Of a DNA stretch of 64,000 bases, positions 11,401 through 23,772 are shown piece after piece (the stretch's first letter is position 1; the number at the start of each line of letters is the position of its first letter). The notes below the pieces were generated by a model. The model searched no databases and was not told the origin of the DNA. It worked only from the letters and a program-made list of their open reading frames with translations. Source of the stretch: Diadema setosum. Taxonomy: Eukaryota > Echinodermata > Echinoidea > Diadematoida > Diadematidae. The DNA lies in assembly GCF_964275005.1 (NCBI RefSeq), contig NC_092702.1:33270726-33334725 (forward strand), in the 5' to 3' direction. The position numbers and the translations under genes are program-made.

Positions 11401-13233
11401 CCATTGTGGTTATCATAATTAGAATAGAGAATGATAGGCATTGTGTCTTTATAAACCAATGTTTGAATTTCAAAATGATGCATGTGACTAAGAAAAATAC
11501 CAAAGACAGATTGGAAGAAAGATGATGCAGTATGATTCAATATGATTGTCACTAAATGTGCTGGAAGTGCACATACTACTACACAAGCAGACATTGCTTT
11601 CAACTATCTTTGTGGTCTTCAGAGCTTTGATGATAATATATACAATGTGTATTTAAAACTTGAAATGCACTCAGAAAGCACAGACCTCTGCCTAGCAACT
11701 CATTTCCACCTGTACACAGGTGCTGAAAATTGCCCATAATTCCCATTAATAAAGAAGCCTTTATATAGTGTCTCATTTTTAGTATCTGCCTCATCTGCAG
11801 CTTACTGCACGCTGCACCTTGAGCGTGCACTCAGTGCAGTATGCACACCTCAAATATGCACAGCTCGAAGTCCCTAATTTGTTGCCCTGTTTGCCAACAA
11901 TAATCCTTCAATAACATTTTTAAAGAGAGTATCCTGAATCTGTAAGTTTCACCAAATCCGTGCATGACTTTTTGAGTTATTTTGCATCCTGAAGCAGACA
12001 GACAAACAAACCAATGCCAGCAAAAACATTGCCACGGAGGTAGAAAACAATACAAAACACAGGGACCAAAATGAAATGAACGTACATTGTATTAATGTAG
12101 GTCCCAACGTTTTTGCTTGTGAATAATAGATATTCCAGTCATGTTTTGATTAACAAAGAAAGAATGCTGCTCAGTGTTTGTTTCTTTCTTTCTTTCTTTT
12201 TCAAAGAAAAGCTCATTTGCACAAGTGTCTACTATCAACAAATGACCAAAGAATTGGCATCTGAGTGTGTTTCGTTATTATGTACATGCTGGTAATTTGC
12301 ATCTTAAATTTTACAGGTATAAAAAAAAAATGTGGCAAGTTTATAGAGAGGGATGAAACAAACATATGATTGACAGCTCAACCTTGCATTCCTAACCTAC
12401 ACAACTGATAGATATTGAAATATTGTTTGATGCACTTTGTAAAATTTTGCATGTCTTCATCCCACTTGAGTAGCTACAAAAGTAGACCTTTTCTTGTGAT
12501 TGAATGAAGTGATGCTGTTTTAGGCGCTTTTATTTCACATTCCATTTTAATAACTGTATTCATACCATACTTCATTATTATCTTTAGGCATTGTAGCCTT
12601 TTCTCTCTCCACTTATTGATAAACTTTCCCAATTTCCAATGAATTGTTGTTGTTTATTTCTTGAGATGACAATACTGATGATGATGATGATGATCTTATT
12701 TTGTATAAGAGAAAGATGATCAAATTTTAACCAACACAACTCTCTCAGTTTATGGAGATTAAAAAAAAAAAAAAAATCACCCTTCATGTTTCTTAAAGCC
12801 TTATGAAAAGGAATTTTTAGCAGATCCAGAGGGGAAGAAAGTATGCATAAACAGTTGCATTTTTTAATGGCCACAAACAGCAGATATGACACTTTGTCTT
12901 CCATGTGCTACCTTTTTTATTTTGTACTGTCTACTGCCTTGAAAAGTTATCGGCGATGTGTGCCATTATTGTTACAACAAGGTACTGAATGCAAGAAACA
13001 AACATAACTTTTTAATTTGTTTTGTGAAGAAACTTTCTGTTAAATCTGCTAACTGCAAATGTTACTACTATTTCTCTCATCTCTCGTTCAAAGTTTTCAT
13101 TCCAGCTGTATAAACGCATCTCCAGTTTTGTCTGTCTGTGTGTGACTCTGTTTGTGTGTCTCTCATCTCTACCCATATATTAGCATCTCTGTATCTGTTG
13201 TCCCCTTGTGTGTTTTCTCTCATAGACAGTACT
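11401..13233. other. Gene-free AT-rich stretch
   Basis: I see no supported exon here. The stretch contains an AATAAA at about 11,748 and short homopolymer and (GAT)n runs near 12,675. It could be distal 3' flank of the vinculin-family gene. Confidence 0.5.
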
Positions 13234-13615
13234 TTAAAGGCATAATTTACCATTTGCAGAAGAAACAAAAATCCAGCATTAGTGCTTTATGTATATCTAA
13301 AATGTGAGTTGGGAATAGAAATAACCACTGTCAAAATTTCAATCTGTATACTGTAATCGATGTTAAGCATTGTTAAATACAAAAACAAACAAAAAATGTG
13401 AACAATAGTTATAATAAAAATATTTCCAGACTAAACCGTCTACAGTTAGAGTTTAATGAGAAAAATACTAATATATCCGTATATTACAGGCTTTATTGCA
13501 AAAATTTTATATGGTAGGATGTTCTGTGATACAACAGATCTACACATATGCATCAAATGTAATATCTTGAACGTTTTTTTAAAATTACTGCTCCCAAAGG
13601 TAAACAGGATCTTGA
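13234..13615. repeat. TTAA-flanked element, family C, copy 1
   Basis: It begins TTAAAGGCATAATTTACCAT, and the right end retains CAAAGGTAAACAGGA. It matches 25391-25762 and 57530-57902 along its whole length, for example at CAGACTAAACCGTCTACAGT and TATGGTAGGATGTT. It is a non-autonomous interspersed repeat with no coding capacity. Confidence 0.75.
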
Positions 13616-13735
13616 ACAAGAACAATCTGTGTTATAGACTATCTTCTGCATTATTGTGCCACATCATTCAAGTTTGTAATCATGATATTAGTATTCTTTG
13701 TTCTCTCTTTTCTTGCTCCCCCCCCCCCCCACAAC

Positions 13736-14161
13736 TTAAAGGTGCATAGTCCTGCTAGTGTAGATGGCGCTGTTGATGATACTGCCGATCACCGTTAGCA
13801 TTGATACGAAGATTACCGAAGTTGAGCTGTCATCAAGAGTAAAATGCGTAGGTGTTGCTAAGTAACGTTGCCTTCGTTGTCTTCTTTGCGCATCGCGCAG
13901 TCTGTAGCAATGCCAGGGTGCGTGCATATGTGCTTGTTATTATGACATCACAAAAAAGTTTGCTAAAGCTGTCATCCCCCGAATCATGAGCCGAACTGTG
14001 ATCGGACCACTGACTACAGTGAATCGGACTTCTTCGGACTCGGGGAAGTGGGCCAAAGCGTAAGCACCAAAGAGGAGTCGATAGTGAAGGTCTCTATAGG
14101 AAACTTGCGCCGTGCGCCCGCGTACGCATTTGACTAAAACACCGGGACCATGCACTTTTAA
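13736..14161. repeat. TTAA-flanked inverted-repeat element, family D
   Basis: The ends are TTAAAGGTGCATAGTCCTG and the imperfect inverse CGGGACCATGCACTTTTAA, giving TTAA on both sides. The interior is more GC-rich than its surroundings and holds only short open frames. This is a single copy in the window, likely a non-autonomous DNA transposon. Confidence 0.6.
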
Positions 14162-15335
14162 TTCCTTTGTGTAACTCATTCCATTGTCTTCACCAAACTC
14201 ATTATATTCTGAAATATAACCATGTGTGTGTGTGTTCAGAGTGGTATATCATCACTTTTGCAGTGTACTATCCTAATGTGAGTCTTCAACAGTGTGCTCA
14301 TGTGTTGTAATAGCTATATATTTCTTCAATGATGCACATGTACATTTTCTCAGGTTTATGAAGATACTACAGCAGAATCATGTGTGTATACAATTTTGAA
14401 CAGTCTCTATGTATATTTGCTTACAACATTGCTTTGGCTGAGATGTATCAATATTCTACAATAAATCAGAGAAATCAACAAGATTTGTGAAATGTGTCAT
14501 TTTTATTCCACCACGAGTTCCATGATCTTGTCTGCATGTGATTATTCATCTACTCGAGACTACATATAATACAACTTAATGGATATACTGTACAACGTAT
14601 ACCACTGTCCGCATTGGTAACAGATAACATAACTCCCTGCTATACATGATTTTATGTTTACTTCTATGCAACTGAGGGGTTTATCTGCAGGTTTGCTCAT
14701 GATTAAAAATTCTCGGCATTATCTTGATTTACCACAGGTGATCACAGATCCCTGTTATTGGAAATTTTTGTTCACTGCACTGTATGTGAAAAATTCAGTC
14801 CATTTGATGGGTATACGGGGAAAAAAAGGTGCATGGAATTTCCAAAATTCGAAATCTAGTCACTTGTCTCTTCATATTATACAATGCGATACTTCGCTGA
14901 CTTGTTGCTCATTATGTATTTGAGCTGCATTTTCAAAGACATAACTTTCATATTCTTATAGTCACATCACTTGCCTCGTGCCGTAGAAATTCCATACACT
15001 TGCTTGGCATATGGTACAGGTATGAGCTCTTTTTAAACCGTAGTGCTGTCTGCTTTTGATACAGGCCTACTCCGTTGTTTTGTGTGTGTGTGTGTGTGGG
15101 TGTGTGTGTGCGTGTGTGTGTGTGTGTTCTGATGCAGGCTCCTAGAACTCTGAAAATTGCAGGAAACATGTAATGTGAATTTCCAGCCGTTATCCGCCGA
15201 AATCCGCTGATTCTACTCAACAATTTGATATGCTATCTTCATACAAAACTTGAATTCATTCGCAGTTTATACTTATCATTGTATTCCCTTCCCAGCCGAA
15301 ATATATTACAAAAAGTTTAGGTGCGCAGTCTGACG
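14162..15335. other. Gene-free stretch with a (TG)n tract
   Basis: No coding exon is supported. A (TG)n microsatellite with interruptions lies at 15,080-15,128. The right end is the 3' flank of the minus-strand small coiled-coil gene. Confidence 0.5.
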
Positions 15336-16393
15336 TCACAGTAGGAATATGACGTCCTTTTCGTAGTCCGTCTGTGTCAGAGCTGACCGCGTCCCGAGTT
15401 GCTCCAACACCGGGTACGATTTGCGGATCTTGCGATACAGACAGAGGTCCTCCCGTGGAGTGGAAGAGCGGAGATTCTCGCGAAGAAATTGCGACAACGC
15501 CCTCTCTGTCTGATTGTCCAGCTCCTGATCCATCTTGGCTTTCTGTTTTTCTCGCTTTTCTCTCGTTTCCTTGAGCTGTTGGCGAATTAAATAAAAACCC
15601 AATTTGGTTTCGTAACGATTTTTTTTTTAATCAATCAGAACCCCTGTATGAATTTTATGTTCATCGCAGTTTGCAAACACACGAAATTTATATTCGATAA
15701 ACCCCAGCCCCGCCGCCGCCCCCCCCCCCCCTCTTCAGTGCTGCATTTGCAACATCAATGTTCACTTCCATTTTCGGTATGACTAATATAATACCAGTAC
15801 TATCCCCCTTCCCACCAAAGACAAAAAAACAAAAACAAAAACAAAAACAATCATTAAAGTAGTAAAAGGAGAAAATATTTCAAAAAGTCACAATGAATGC
15901 TAATCTACGGTAGATACTAGATGGTAAACCCTGGTGGATAAACGGGCATCGTATAGACTCTATTATAGGATAGAAAGGAGCGTAGGAACATACCAACAAA
16001 AACAAAGAAACAAAAGAAACAAAATGACATGAAGTGCATGATTGCTGGAAGTAAAGTTAGGACTTTGACCCTTAAAGTTAAGCCCCAAACCAAGGCGTAT
16101 TTCTCGGTCTCTTTCTTTGTTTACGACTCGAGTGAATTAAGGTTATGGGCCTTTTCTGTGTTGGTGATATATTATTATAAAAATCTTACCTCACATTTGA
16201 ACCTTTTCATCTCGTTTGCTACCCCGTCTAAGCGGTCCAAGATGACGTTCATGTCCGAAGCAGTCTCGGCGACCATGTCCCTGGCTTGGCCGAGATTTTG
16301 CACCAGGTATGAGACCCTGTTCCGAAGGTCTTCCATCGTAAGGCTGGAATTTGGACCCGGTGAGCTGACGTCATAATCCTCGTATTCCGCCAT
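15336..16393 (-). CDS. Small probable coiled-coil protein, two exons, function unknown
   Basis: Exon 1 is 16393-16190, ATG to a donor GAG|GTAAGA. Exon 2 is 15575-15336, entered after the acceptor CCAACAG and ending in TGA. Both junctions are phase 0, giving 147 residues. The N-terminus is acidic (MAEYEDYDVSSPGPNSS). Residues about 19-95 look helical with heptad-like hydrophobic spacing (LRNRVSYLVQNLGQA, MNVILDRLDGVANEM, then a Lys/Glu-rich stretch LKETREKREKQKAK). The C-terminal part is Arg/Lys-rich with Leu repeats. There is no signal peptide, membrane span or Cys motif. Local base composition is richer in GC than the flanks, as for the other coding exons here. I do not recognise the family; a small subunit of a coiled-coil complex is possible. 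The intron is 614 bp. The gene may have an untranslated first exon upstream. Confidence 0.55.
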
Positions 16394-17169
16394 TAGTTCG
16401 ATGGTCAGGAGGAATTCTACTTCAAAATTTATGGTAAACTTTAGATGATAGTGTATGCAAGCAATATGAAAATGATTCAAAGTACAAAATGTGCGCTATG
16501 AACACTGTGTGGATAATCGGCCGTGGTTATGTTATGATACAAGCGCGTATCACATCTTTACATGAGCGCGTATAATCAAAGACGCTTATCTACTATGGTT
16601 AATGCTGACGCTTGTCACGGCGCAGATTTAATATGCGTGGTATTTTCTGTATTCCTATGTATTATCAAGAGTGACTTTTTATTTGCAAATATCGTAAGTT
16701 TTATCTCTTTTAGTGTGTGATACATACATTGTACATGGTTTCCCTCCATTATTTTCATCAGATGCCAGATTCTAGTACCTCACAATGGGATTAATCAATT
16801 GACTTTGTCATTGTATTTTTCTCTTGACTTATGTCCAGTCATATTTTTTTCATGCTGTAGTAGATAACTGCATCATAGACGTTGTGACAATTTTTACTGT
16901 AAAAAAAAGAAGTTTTTATCTTATTTATACATAACCGAACCAAACATATCCATGGTTATCCATCATAACCAACACGGGTGCAATGAGATACAATTCCTTT
17001 TATCAGACTTTGTTTTACCACTCCGATGTGCAATGTACATGGCTTTTGAATTGACAAATCACCTATTATTTTTCGCTCATTAATGTACCCAGCTGTTGAT
17101 ATTTCCTTGGGGGCCGAATTTTTCCGAGATTTATTGTAAGCTGCAGTCATTGTCTTTACTGCACCTGAA

Positions 17170-17172
<3 letters not shown>
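16394..17172. other. 5' flank of the small coiled-coil gene
   Basis: No coding exon is supported. The part nearest the ATG is mildly GC-rich and could hold the promoter, but I see no convincing TATA box or initiator. Confidence 0.4.

Positions 17173-17220
<48 letters not shown>
17173..17220. repeat. (CA)n microsatellite
   Basis: About 24 uninterrupted CA units. Open frames reading through it on the minus strand (Cys-Val repeats) are not genes. Confidence 0.95.
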
Positions 17221-17223
<3 letters not shown>

Positions 17224-17265
17224 CTGATCGTTTTTCCCCTGGTTGATGAAAATGCACTTCACACC

Positions 17266-17460
17266 TGGGTCCCGTTGCATAAAACTTTTTTCGCAACCTT
17301 AAAAAATTCAGGTTGGGATTTGCCCAACCTGAATTTTTTAAGGTTGCTAACTTAAGAATGTAAAATCCGTTGCATAAAAACTCTGGTTGGGAGCTTCCAA
17401 CCGGAATTTTGTGATTCCAACCGGAAAAAAATCCGGTTGGAGTTTTATGCAACGGGCCCC
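17266..17460. repeat. MITE with GTTGCATAAAAC termini
   Basis: Left end GGGTCCCGTTGCATAAAAC and right end GTTTTATGCAACGGGCCCC form near-perfect terminal inverted repeats. Inside are further inverted pairs (AACCTTAAAAAATTCAGGTT and its inverse; CCAACCGGAA and its inverse). At about 195 bp and non-coding, it is a typical miniature inverted-repeat element. To my memory similar ends are common in marine invertebrate genomes. Confidence 0.75.
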
Positions 17461-17471
17461 AGGATTGCTCG

Positions 17472-17775
17472 TTAACAGTACTGGGTGAGGTGGGGATTCA
17501 TGTTTATAACATACCTAAGTGAGATAATGAGAAACCTCTTATGAAATATGAAAGAGCATTCAATTTTAAGAAGGATTCAACGTTTATTTGATGAAAATCG
17601 GTTTTCAAATGGCTGAGATATCTATAAAAAAAAAAAGAGAAGAGTGATGATAATAATAAAAGGCGACAGGCCACGCCTTTTATTAGGATCTCTTTGTTTC
17701 ACCTTGTTTTTGGATATCTCAGCCATTCCAAAACCGATTTTCATCAAATAAATTTTTGATACCCCTTTGAATTGC
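17472..17775. repeat. Palindromic element, family A, copy 2 (truncated ends)
   Basis: This contains the family A arms: TATGAAATATGAAAGAGCAT at the left and the inverted TTTTCATCAAATAAA at the right. The outermost terminal repeat is degraded; the right end reads CCCCTTTGAA instead of CCCTTTAA. It directly follows the MITE at 17266-17460. Confidence 0.7.
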
Positions 17776-17779
17776 ATAG

Positions 17780-17915
17780 GCGCGGTCAGACTGGCAAAAA
17801 ATCGAGAAGTTTAAGATCGCGAAGTCATCGCGATTTTTTGTCGTGCGGTCACCTGGCAGCCAAACTTCTCGATTTTTGGATCGAGAAGTTTGGGTCATCG
17901 ATGCGCGCGCGCAAG
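17780..17915. repeat. Degenerate inverted repeat, GCGGTCAGACTGGC type
   Basis: AAAAAATCGAGAAGTTT in the left half is matched by AAACTTCTCGATTTTT inverted in the right half, and GCGGTCAGACTGGC is echoed by GCGGTCACCTGGC. It is probably an old non-autonomous DNA transposon. No gene is seen. Confidence 0.5.
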
Positions 17916-18017
17916 AAAAAAGAAAGAGCGCGCCTTCTGATGGCTAGTGATTGTGGCATAACAATCCAGCCTGTACATGACAATGGCCTCGCGTTTCGGA
18001 GACACTGTCCTCAAGCA

Positions 18018-18200
18018 TGTGGTGGACTGGTCACGTGACAAAGATCATATTAGGCCAATACTTCTGTCCCTCCACTGTGCATTGCTCCCTGTTTATAAAC
18101 GCATTACTTTGAATATTATCGTAATTATCCTATATACCGTACATTTTTTTATACACAGACTAGCCCCTACTTACTTTCAAGATATCCTTAATTTTTTACG
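18018..18200 (+). mobile_element. Fragment of a CR1/L2-like LINE reverse transcriptase
   Basis: The frame reads DKDHIRPILLSLHCALLPVY and, a little further on, HRLAPTYFQDIL. This resembles the conserved block after the reverse transcriptase palm in CR1/L2-type LINEs (HITPILxxLHWLPVxxRI, then LAPxYLxDLL, from memory). An extra residue interrupts LHWLPV, and no further matching sequence follows 18200. It is a short, decayed, 5'-truncated remnant. An accidental match is possible but unlikely over this length. Confidence 0.5.
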
Positions 18201-18459
18201 AGCCATGCTTGTGATATCACGAAATCTCATTTAACTCACAGATCCTATATACATTAGGGCCTACGTATACCTCGGATCAAACATAATGGTGGTGGGTGTC
18301 CGTAGTATATAATTTCTATGTTTTATGGTACTACGTTGGAACGTGCCATATCCTATTAATTTTCTAGTTTTCTCACAACCCACAGTGAGTAATGTCCTCA
18401 GGTAGAATGAGGGCTTCATATGAGTCCATTATCATCTTATAATTATTGGTTTGGTATTA

Positions 18460-18583
<124 letters not shown>

Positions 18584-18675
18584 GAATATTATCATTAGCA
18601 TTATATATCATCATTTTCATAATCATATTTCGAAGTATTAGCATTTGCGCATTATCTGTACCTTCTTGATAGTAT

Positions 18676-18815
<140 letters not shown>

Positions 18816-21145
18816 GTGATCAAATCCAGTTACGTAGTTTGCCAACCTTGTTTTATTTCCAAATACACTTGACCAATTCCCACAATATACATCAGTATAG
18901 GCTTAAAGTAAATAATTCATAACCGAAGGAAATTCTATAATCTCACATTTTAATTGCATTCTTTATCGCTCCGTATATTTTTAGCCGGTTCTATTCATAT
19001 ATATGTATATATATACATATATTGTATACTATCCATACACTATTCATAATAAATTTTGTTGTGAATTGCACTTAACATATCTTGTTTGTTTGTCATAATA
19101 TCACATGAACAGCAGCGAAGAAGGCCTCAGGCGCAAAGCTTGGAAATAAAGTGCGGTTGGCAAGCTACGTCACTGGGTGTGATATATTTATTCGTACACT
19201 TAATGCTTCATAACATCATCCAAACCTTTGGAGTAAGAAAGATATTGTACCATCTTACACTTATATGGGCGTAACCCCTTCCACCCGTTAGATATTTTGC
19301 CTACAACTTTGAGGGAGCTCATTATCTATTTAAACTATATAAATGATGTGATCTATACTGATGTATAAGGGAACATGAGAAGGCATCATCCTTTTATTAG
19401 ACAATCCAGAAACGTCTGATGAAGGAAACAGAAACTTAATTGCGCTTCTCATTCAATAAAGCGAACTGATTGGTGGCTCCTAAAGCAGTAACAATTCTTT
19501 TCCATGATTGTCTAAAAATATCCACATAAAAAATTACAAAATTTCCTTTAGCGGGTACACCATCTTTTTTATTCACTATCATTTTTCCACTTGAAAATAC
19601 TAGGGTGTTTTCTATTCCTATCTGACTTATTCAATTAGAAAGTTTTGTATTATACAACTGAAAAAATGAATACAGCGATGCGAGTGATAATCTTACAGTT
19701 TCTATAGACGTCTGTCTATTTCTCCCCCCCCCCCCCCTCTGTCTTTTGTCTCCACCTGTTTTGAGTTAACTTTGTCCAACTCCTTCTCATTTCTAGTTTC
19801 GTATAGACCTAGAGGGAAGAATATCTTTCGGCTGTTACCGATCAATGCATTTCACAGCGTGAGCACATTTGAGAGATGAAATTAGAAAATGAATCAAAAC
19901 ATACCTGCGTAATCACCAGGAAAACAAAACAGTGATATTACTAGCCAGCTACTTGGATTCACAACAGATTGGAGATTGTATGGTTTGGGCATGACATTTT
20001 AGGGATCGTATAGAGTTTTTTAAAAAAAAATCATCGTTCATGGAAAATACCGTTGGGCCTTTTGATGGTTGCCATGACATTTTCCCATTAGCGCCAGAGG
20101 ACAAGTTTTGAAGCTACTATACATCAGGCTACTAGTACCACGCACAATGGCTCAAACAACATAATTGCGGAAACATGCGGATGATATCTGTTAAAGTTCA
20201 TACGAATTATCAAACAATGTTGGGGAATTGATATTAGCAAGTGATTCTTTTATTCGCCTTATAATGATCCTTTCCAATCCCCGCAGATCCCAGCTCCTCT
20301 TAAGAAATGTTCTTTCCCCTAAGTAGTGTTTAAGATACAGAAATAAAATCATGAAATCTTGAGCACAACAGCTTTTTTACTTGAAAGGAGCAAAAAGGTC
20401 TAAAGACTACGCCGTACTGAGAAATAGTACATGTTTTGCCTTTACTGATCTTGGGTGTGTTCGTATTTTAAGAAAAAAAAAACAAGTTGTGCAATAAACC
20501 TTATTTTGTCTTGGTTGCAGCCTCAGCGGTTGTCAGAAGTATTGTTTACTTCAGCCTGTCAAAATCAAATCGAACTTGTGCTGATATTTCCACGCCTACA
20601 AACAAATCAATTCACCTAATAAAACCAAACCAAGAGTCGACAAAACAAACTACATAGGCAAAAGCTAGCTCTAAAAGCGGTGACCGCTGAAAGTTGTTCG
20701 TTGCTTCCGGCTGTTCGTTTTGCAATCGCTGTGACACAATTTCTGATAACCCTCTCAATAGTCTATAGTGTCAGTGGTTCTTTGTTTCAATTAAGTACAC
20801 ATCAGCTGCAAGGATGGAGTTGTTTCAGCGGCACAATATTTCTCTGACACCATTGCCTTTCACCATCATCTTACAGGTTAATGAGCACACGAGAAAGAAT
20901 GGAATGTCATACAGACCTAAGACGTTGTCCTGCATGATAAGTCAGATGATTTGTTTAAAATGTACTATTGATACTTTAATACAGTGTAGTGTCTTCCTGT
21001 GTGTGCATGGTCTTGGAAAGTTTTATGATTTTTTTTTTATTGAAAAAAAATATGACACGCTTCATTTTCTACAATCAGCGTCAAGACTTGTATGCGGGCG
21101 GAAAATGCCTAAAATAATATGGAAATTATGGGTCAAATTGTTCTC

Positions 21146-21148
<3 letters not shown>
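18816..21148. other. Gene-free AT-rich stretch
   Basis: I find no supported exon and no clear transposon here. Short poly-C (about 19,725) and poly-A tracts are present. Confidence 0.5.

Positions 21149-21198
<50 letters not shown>
21149..21198. repeat. (AT)n microsatellite
   Basis: About 25 AT units without interruption. Confidence 0.9.
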
Positions 21199-21201
<3 letters not shown>

Positions 21202-21454
21202 ATGTGAAGACAAGTGCTTAGGTTATACTCAAATAGAGCAACTAGAAAATTGATGAACAGGCCGAAGAAAGTGTACTTCATAGCGTGACTGTATTTCACT
21301 ATTCAAAATATTACGTGCACAAAATGTACATTTTATTATCAAAAGGATTTGATATTGCAACTGATTGACAAATTGCCCTGCATCGACGTAAATAAGCTCT
21401 GAATTGATCAGTGTTTTAGTAGTAGCCATGATAAAAAAAAAGCACAGGCGTACA

Positions 21455-21526
21455 TAATCGAGCGGGATTCGAACCCACGACCTCCTGATCACCGGACAGG
21501 CGTCATCTCCACTAGACCACCGAGCT
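21455..21526 (-). tRNA. tRNA-like sequence, probably a pseudogene or SINE head
   Basis: On the minus strand the sequence has a good internal A box (TGGTCTAGTGG) and a perfect B box (GGTTCGAATCC). The T arm pairs GTGGG with CCCGC around TTCGAAT. A 5-bp anticodon stem with one mismatch can form (CCTGT / TCAGG), with loop CCGGTGA. This loop lacks the universal U33 and would give anticodon GGT. The acceptor stem pairs only in part (AGCTCGG against TCGATTA). A run of eight T, a possible Pol III terminator, follows about 20 bp downstream. I infer a tRNA-derived repeat or tRNA pseudogene, not a working tRNA. Confidence 0.55.
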
Positions 21527-21667
21527 TTCGCCCGACAGCAAGTGTTCGTTCAATCCTTATAGCATGCAGCGGGCACTGCGTAATTATTCAAATTCATGAA
21601 ATTCGATTTGGATTTGATATTGTGTTTCACTTGTCGATGTGTTAACATTTAAAATCGTTTTCTCTCT

Positions 21668-21724
21668 TGATGATGATGGTGATGATGATGAAGACGATGA
21701 TGATGGTGATGGTGATGGTGATGG

Positions 21725-21766
<42 letters not shown>

Positions 21767-21796
21767 CGATGATGATGGTGATGGTGATGGTGATGG

Positions 21797-21840
<44 letters not shown>

Positions 21841-21850
21841 GTGGTGGTGG
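21668..21850. repeat. (GAT/GGT)n trinucleotide array
   Basis: About 180 bp of GAT units with interspersed GGTGAT blocks. All six frames here give homopolymeric peptides that are not genes. Confidence 0.95.
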
Positions 21851-22155
21851 ATCATCATTATCATTGCTATATAACAAGACAATGACAATGATGCGACTGT
21901 GTTTGTTGTTCCTTTTCTAAACGCCATTCATAAAAGGAAGTCTAATAAATATTTCTATGCAGGTCATTTTAAAACATGTGATGCGATGACATCAGTCCAT
22001 TATCTGATTTGCATAGTGTGTGGTTGTGACTCGTATGATTAATTTAGGTGTTTGTTTGTTTGTTTTTTAAAATTTGAAATCCAGCAACTTTCTCATTGAA
22101 CACGAGGTTTGATTTTAATGATACAAGTCATATAAACCATTTCCGGCCGTTTCAT

Positions 22156-22210
<55 letters not shown>

Positions 22211-23212
22211 GAACACGAGGGACGGAATTATACTTTCAGCCAGAAGATACAACTCGACAGACACATTTGCTCATATATTTCCGTGGTAATCAAAAAATAG
22301 AAATAGAAATGAAAATAAACAAAAAACAAAAGCAAAAATTGCCGTTTTTGTCAGACACAGTACCCGAACAATCCAATCCAGATTCCAATCTTTTAAAAAA
22401 ATTAACAGGTAAAAAGACATGTCCATTACTAAGTCTGCTAGGCGAAAAATGAATCAATAAATCATCCAATTTATGAGCATTAGTACAGCGGTCTAAGACA
22501 CATGTTCATAATTATTCTGTGGAAAATGGAATTGGAAATTCTGTCGAACATGGATGATCCTACAAATATTCTATCTTTCTTCATTATTAGCATTGCTCTG
22601 GGCTGGCATGTTGAAAAAAAAATGCACGTGGTTGAAGATCACGTGAATTAATTTCCATGATCGCGATACAGAAATTTTCACTCTCTCTCTCTCTCTATCT
22701 ATCTGTGGCGGAGGGAGACGTGTTTAATTATATGCTACGAGGTCGTTAGGTTTATTTCAAGTAGAATCATTCCGTACCGTTAAACGTGTCCGCCAAAATA
22801 AGACCTCCACAACATTCTGTTCAAGATGATAGACTTTTTAACCCTTCTAAGATCTGTCAGCCATAAAACACCAATGAGAGTGTATACCAACAAGTCGAAA
22901 TTAGTGGCTAATGAGTTAAGCGGAGCAGATGGGTCCGATGTCGTCGACCTCAGGAACCTAGAGGTACTTCTTTCAGCACCACTTCGTTACTCTTTTCCCG
23001 TTGCCTTGGTCTTTACGGCTCTGTAGTCTCAAGGATACAGGGAGTAGGGGGGAAGAGGGAGGGATTGGTTGGGGAGGGGTGGGGAATGACAGGTGCAGCT
23101 GAGCCGCTTTCGCGACATCGAGTTGAGCAGCGGCGATAATCTCTCGGAAACTTCATTAACACCCATTTACCTTTGACAAGTTCATGTGATGCTGTGGCCT
23201 CTTTTCAGATCT
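21851..23212. other. Gene-free stretch with a (TATC)n tract
   Basis: No exon is supported. A (TATC)n microsatellite of about 13 units lies at 22,157-22,210, and a short (CT)n/(CTAT)n run near 22,680-22,702. Confidence 0.5.
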
Positions 23213-23772
23213 TTAAAGGTAGGGGATACCTTTTACAGAACTCCCAAAATGCAGCAAAACATTAAATATGAACCTCAGGGGACTTGTTTAGGCCACTGCT
23301 TAGAAATTTGGAAGTCAACAGTTATCTACAATTTGAATAATGCACAAAACTCAACTACTCAGTAGTTCTGTGTGTCAGCCACACTTAAGCCATTTTGTTG
23401 CAGTCTTCTGTATTTTTTATCTATAAACACAAATCTAAAAGTATAAGAGCTGATGTAATAACATATAGAGTGTGTGGCAAGAATGCATATAGAAATGTTT
23501 GTAAGTTTTGATGAACTTTATTCACAAAATATACATGATGGACACACATGCAGTGCATGGGTCTGCAAAGGTAGCCTAGTAATGTACTGGAATTTACGGT
23601 GAGCCCCGAAAAGAATTCAATTCAAAATCTAACGGTCAATAAAAATGTACTAAATGTTACCTTCCACTTTCAATGCTTTATGAGAGTTTCTAAAATGATA
23701 CTCTCTTCAACATACCACTGTGTTTATACAACTCTTCATTTAAGGCATGCAAATGGGATTCCCTACCTTTAA
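23213..23772. repeat. TTAA-flanked inverted-repeat element, family E
   Basis: The ends are TTAAAGGTAGGGGATACC and the imperfect inverse GGGATTCCCTACCTTTAA, with TTAA at both edges. The interior of about 530 bp has no open frame of note. AGATCT also lies just outside the left TTAA and AGATCT just outside the right one. Single copy in the window. Confidence 0.65.

Noticed and set aside
21584-21927. Poly-Asp, poly-Ser, poly-His and poly-Met frames
   Set aside because: All six frames of a GAT array; not coding.
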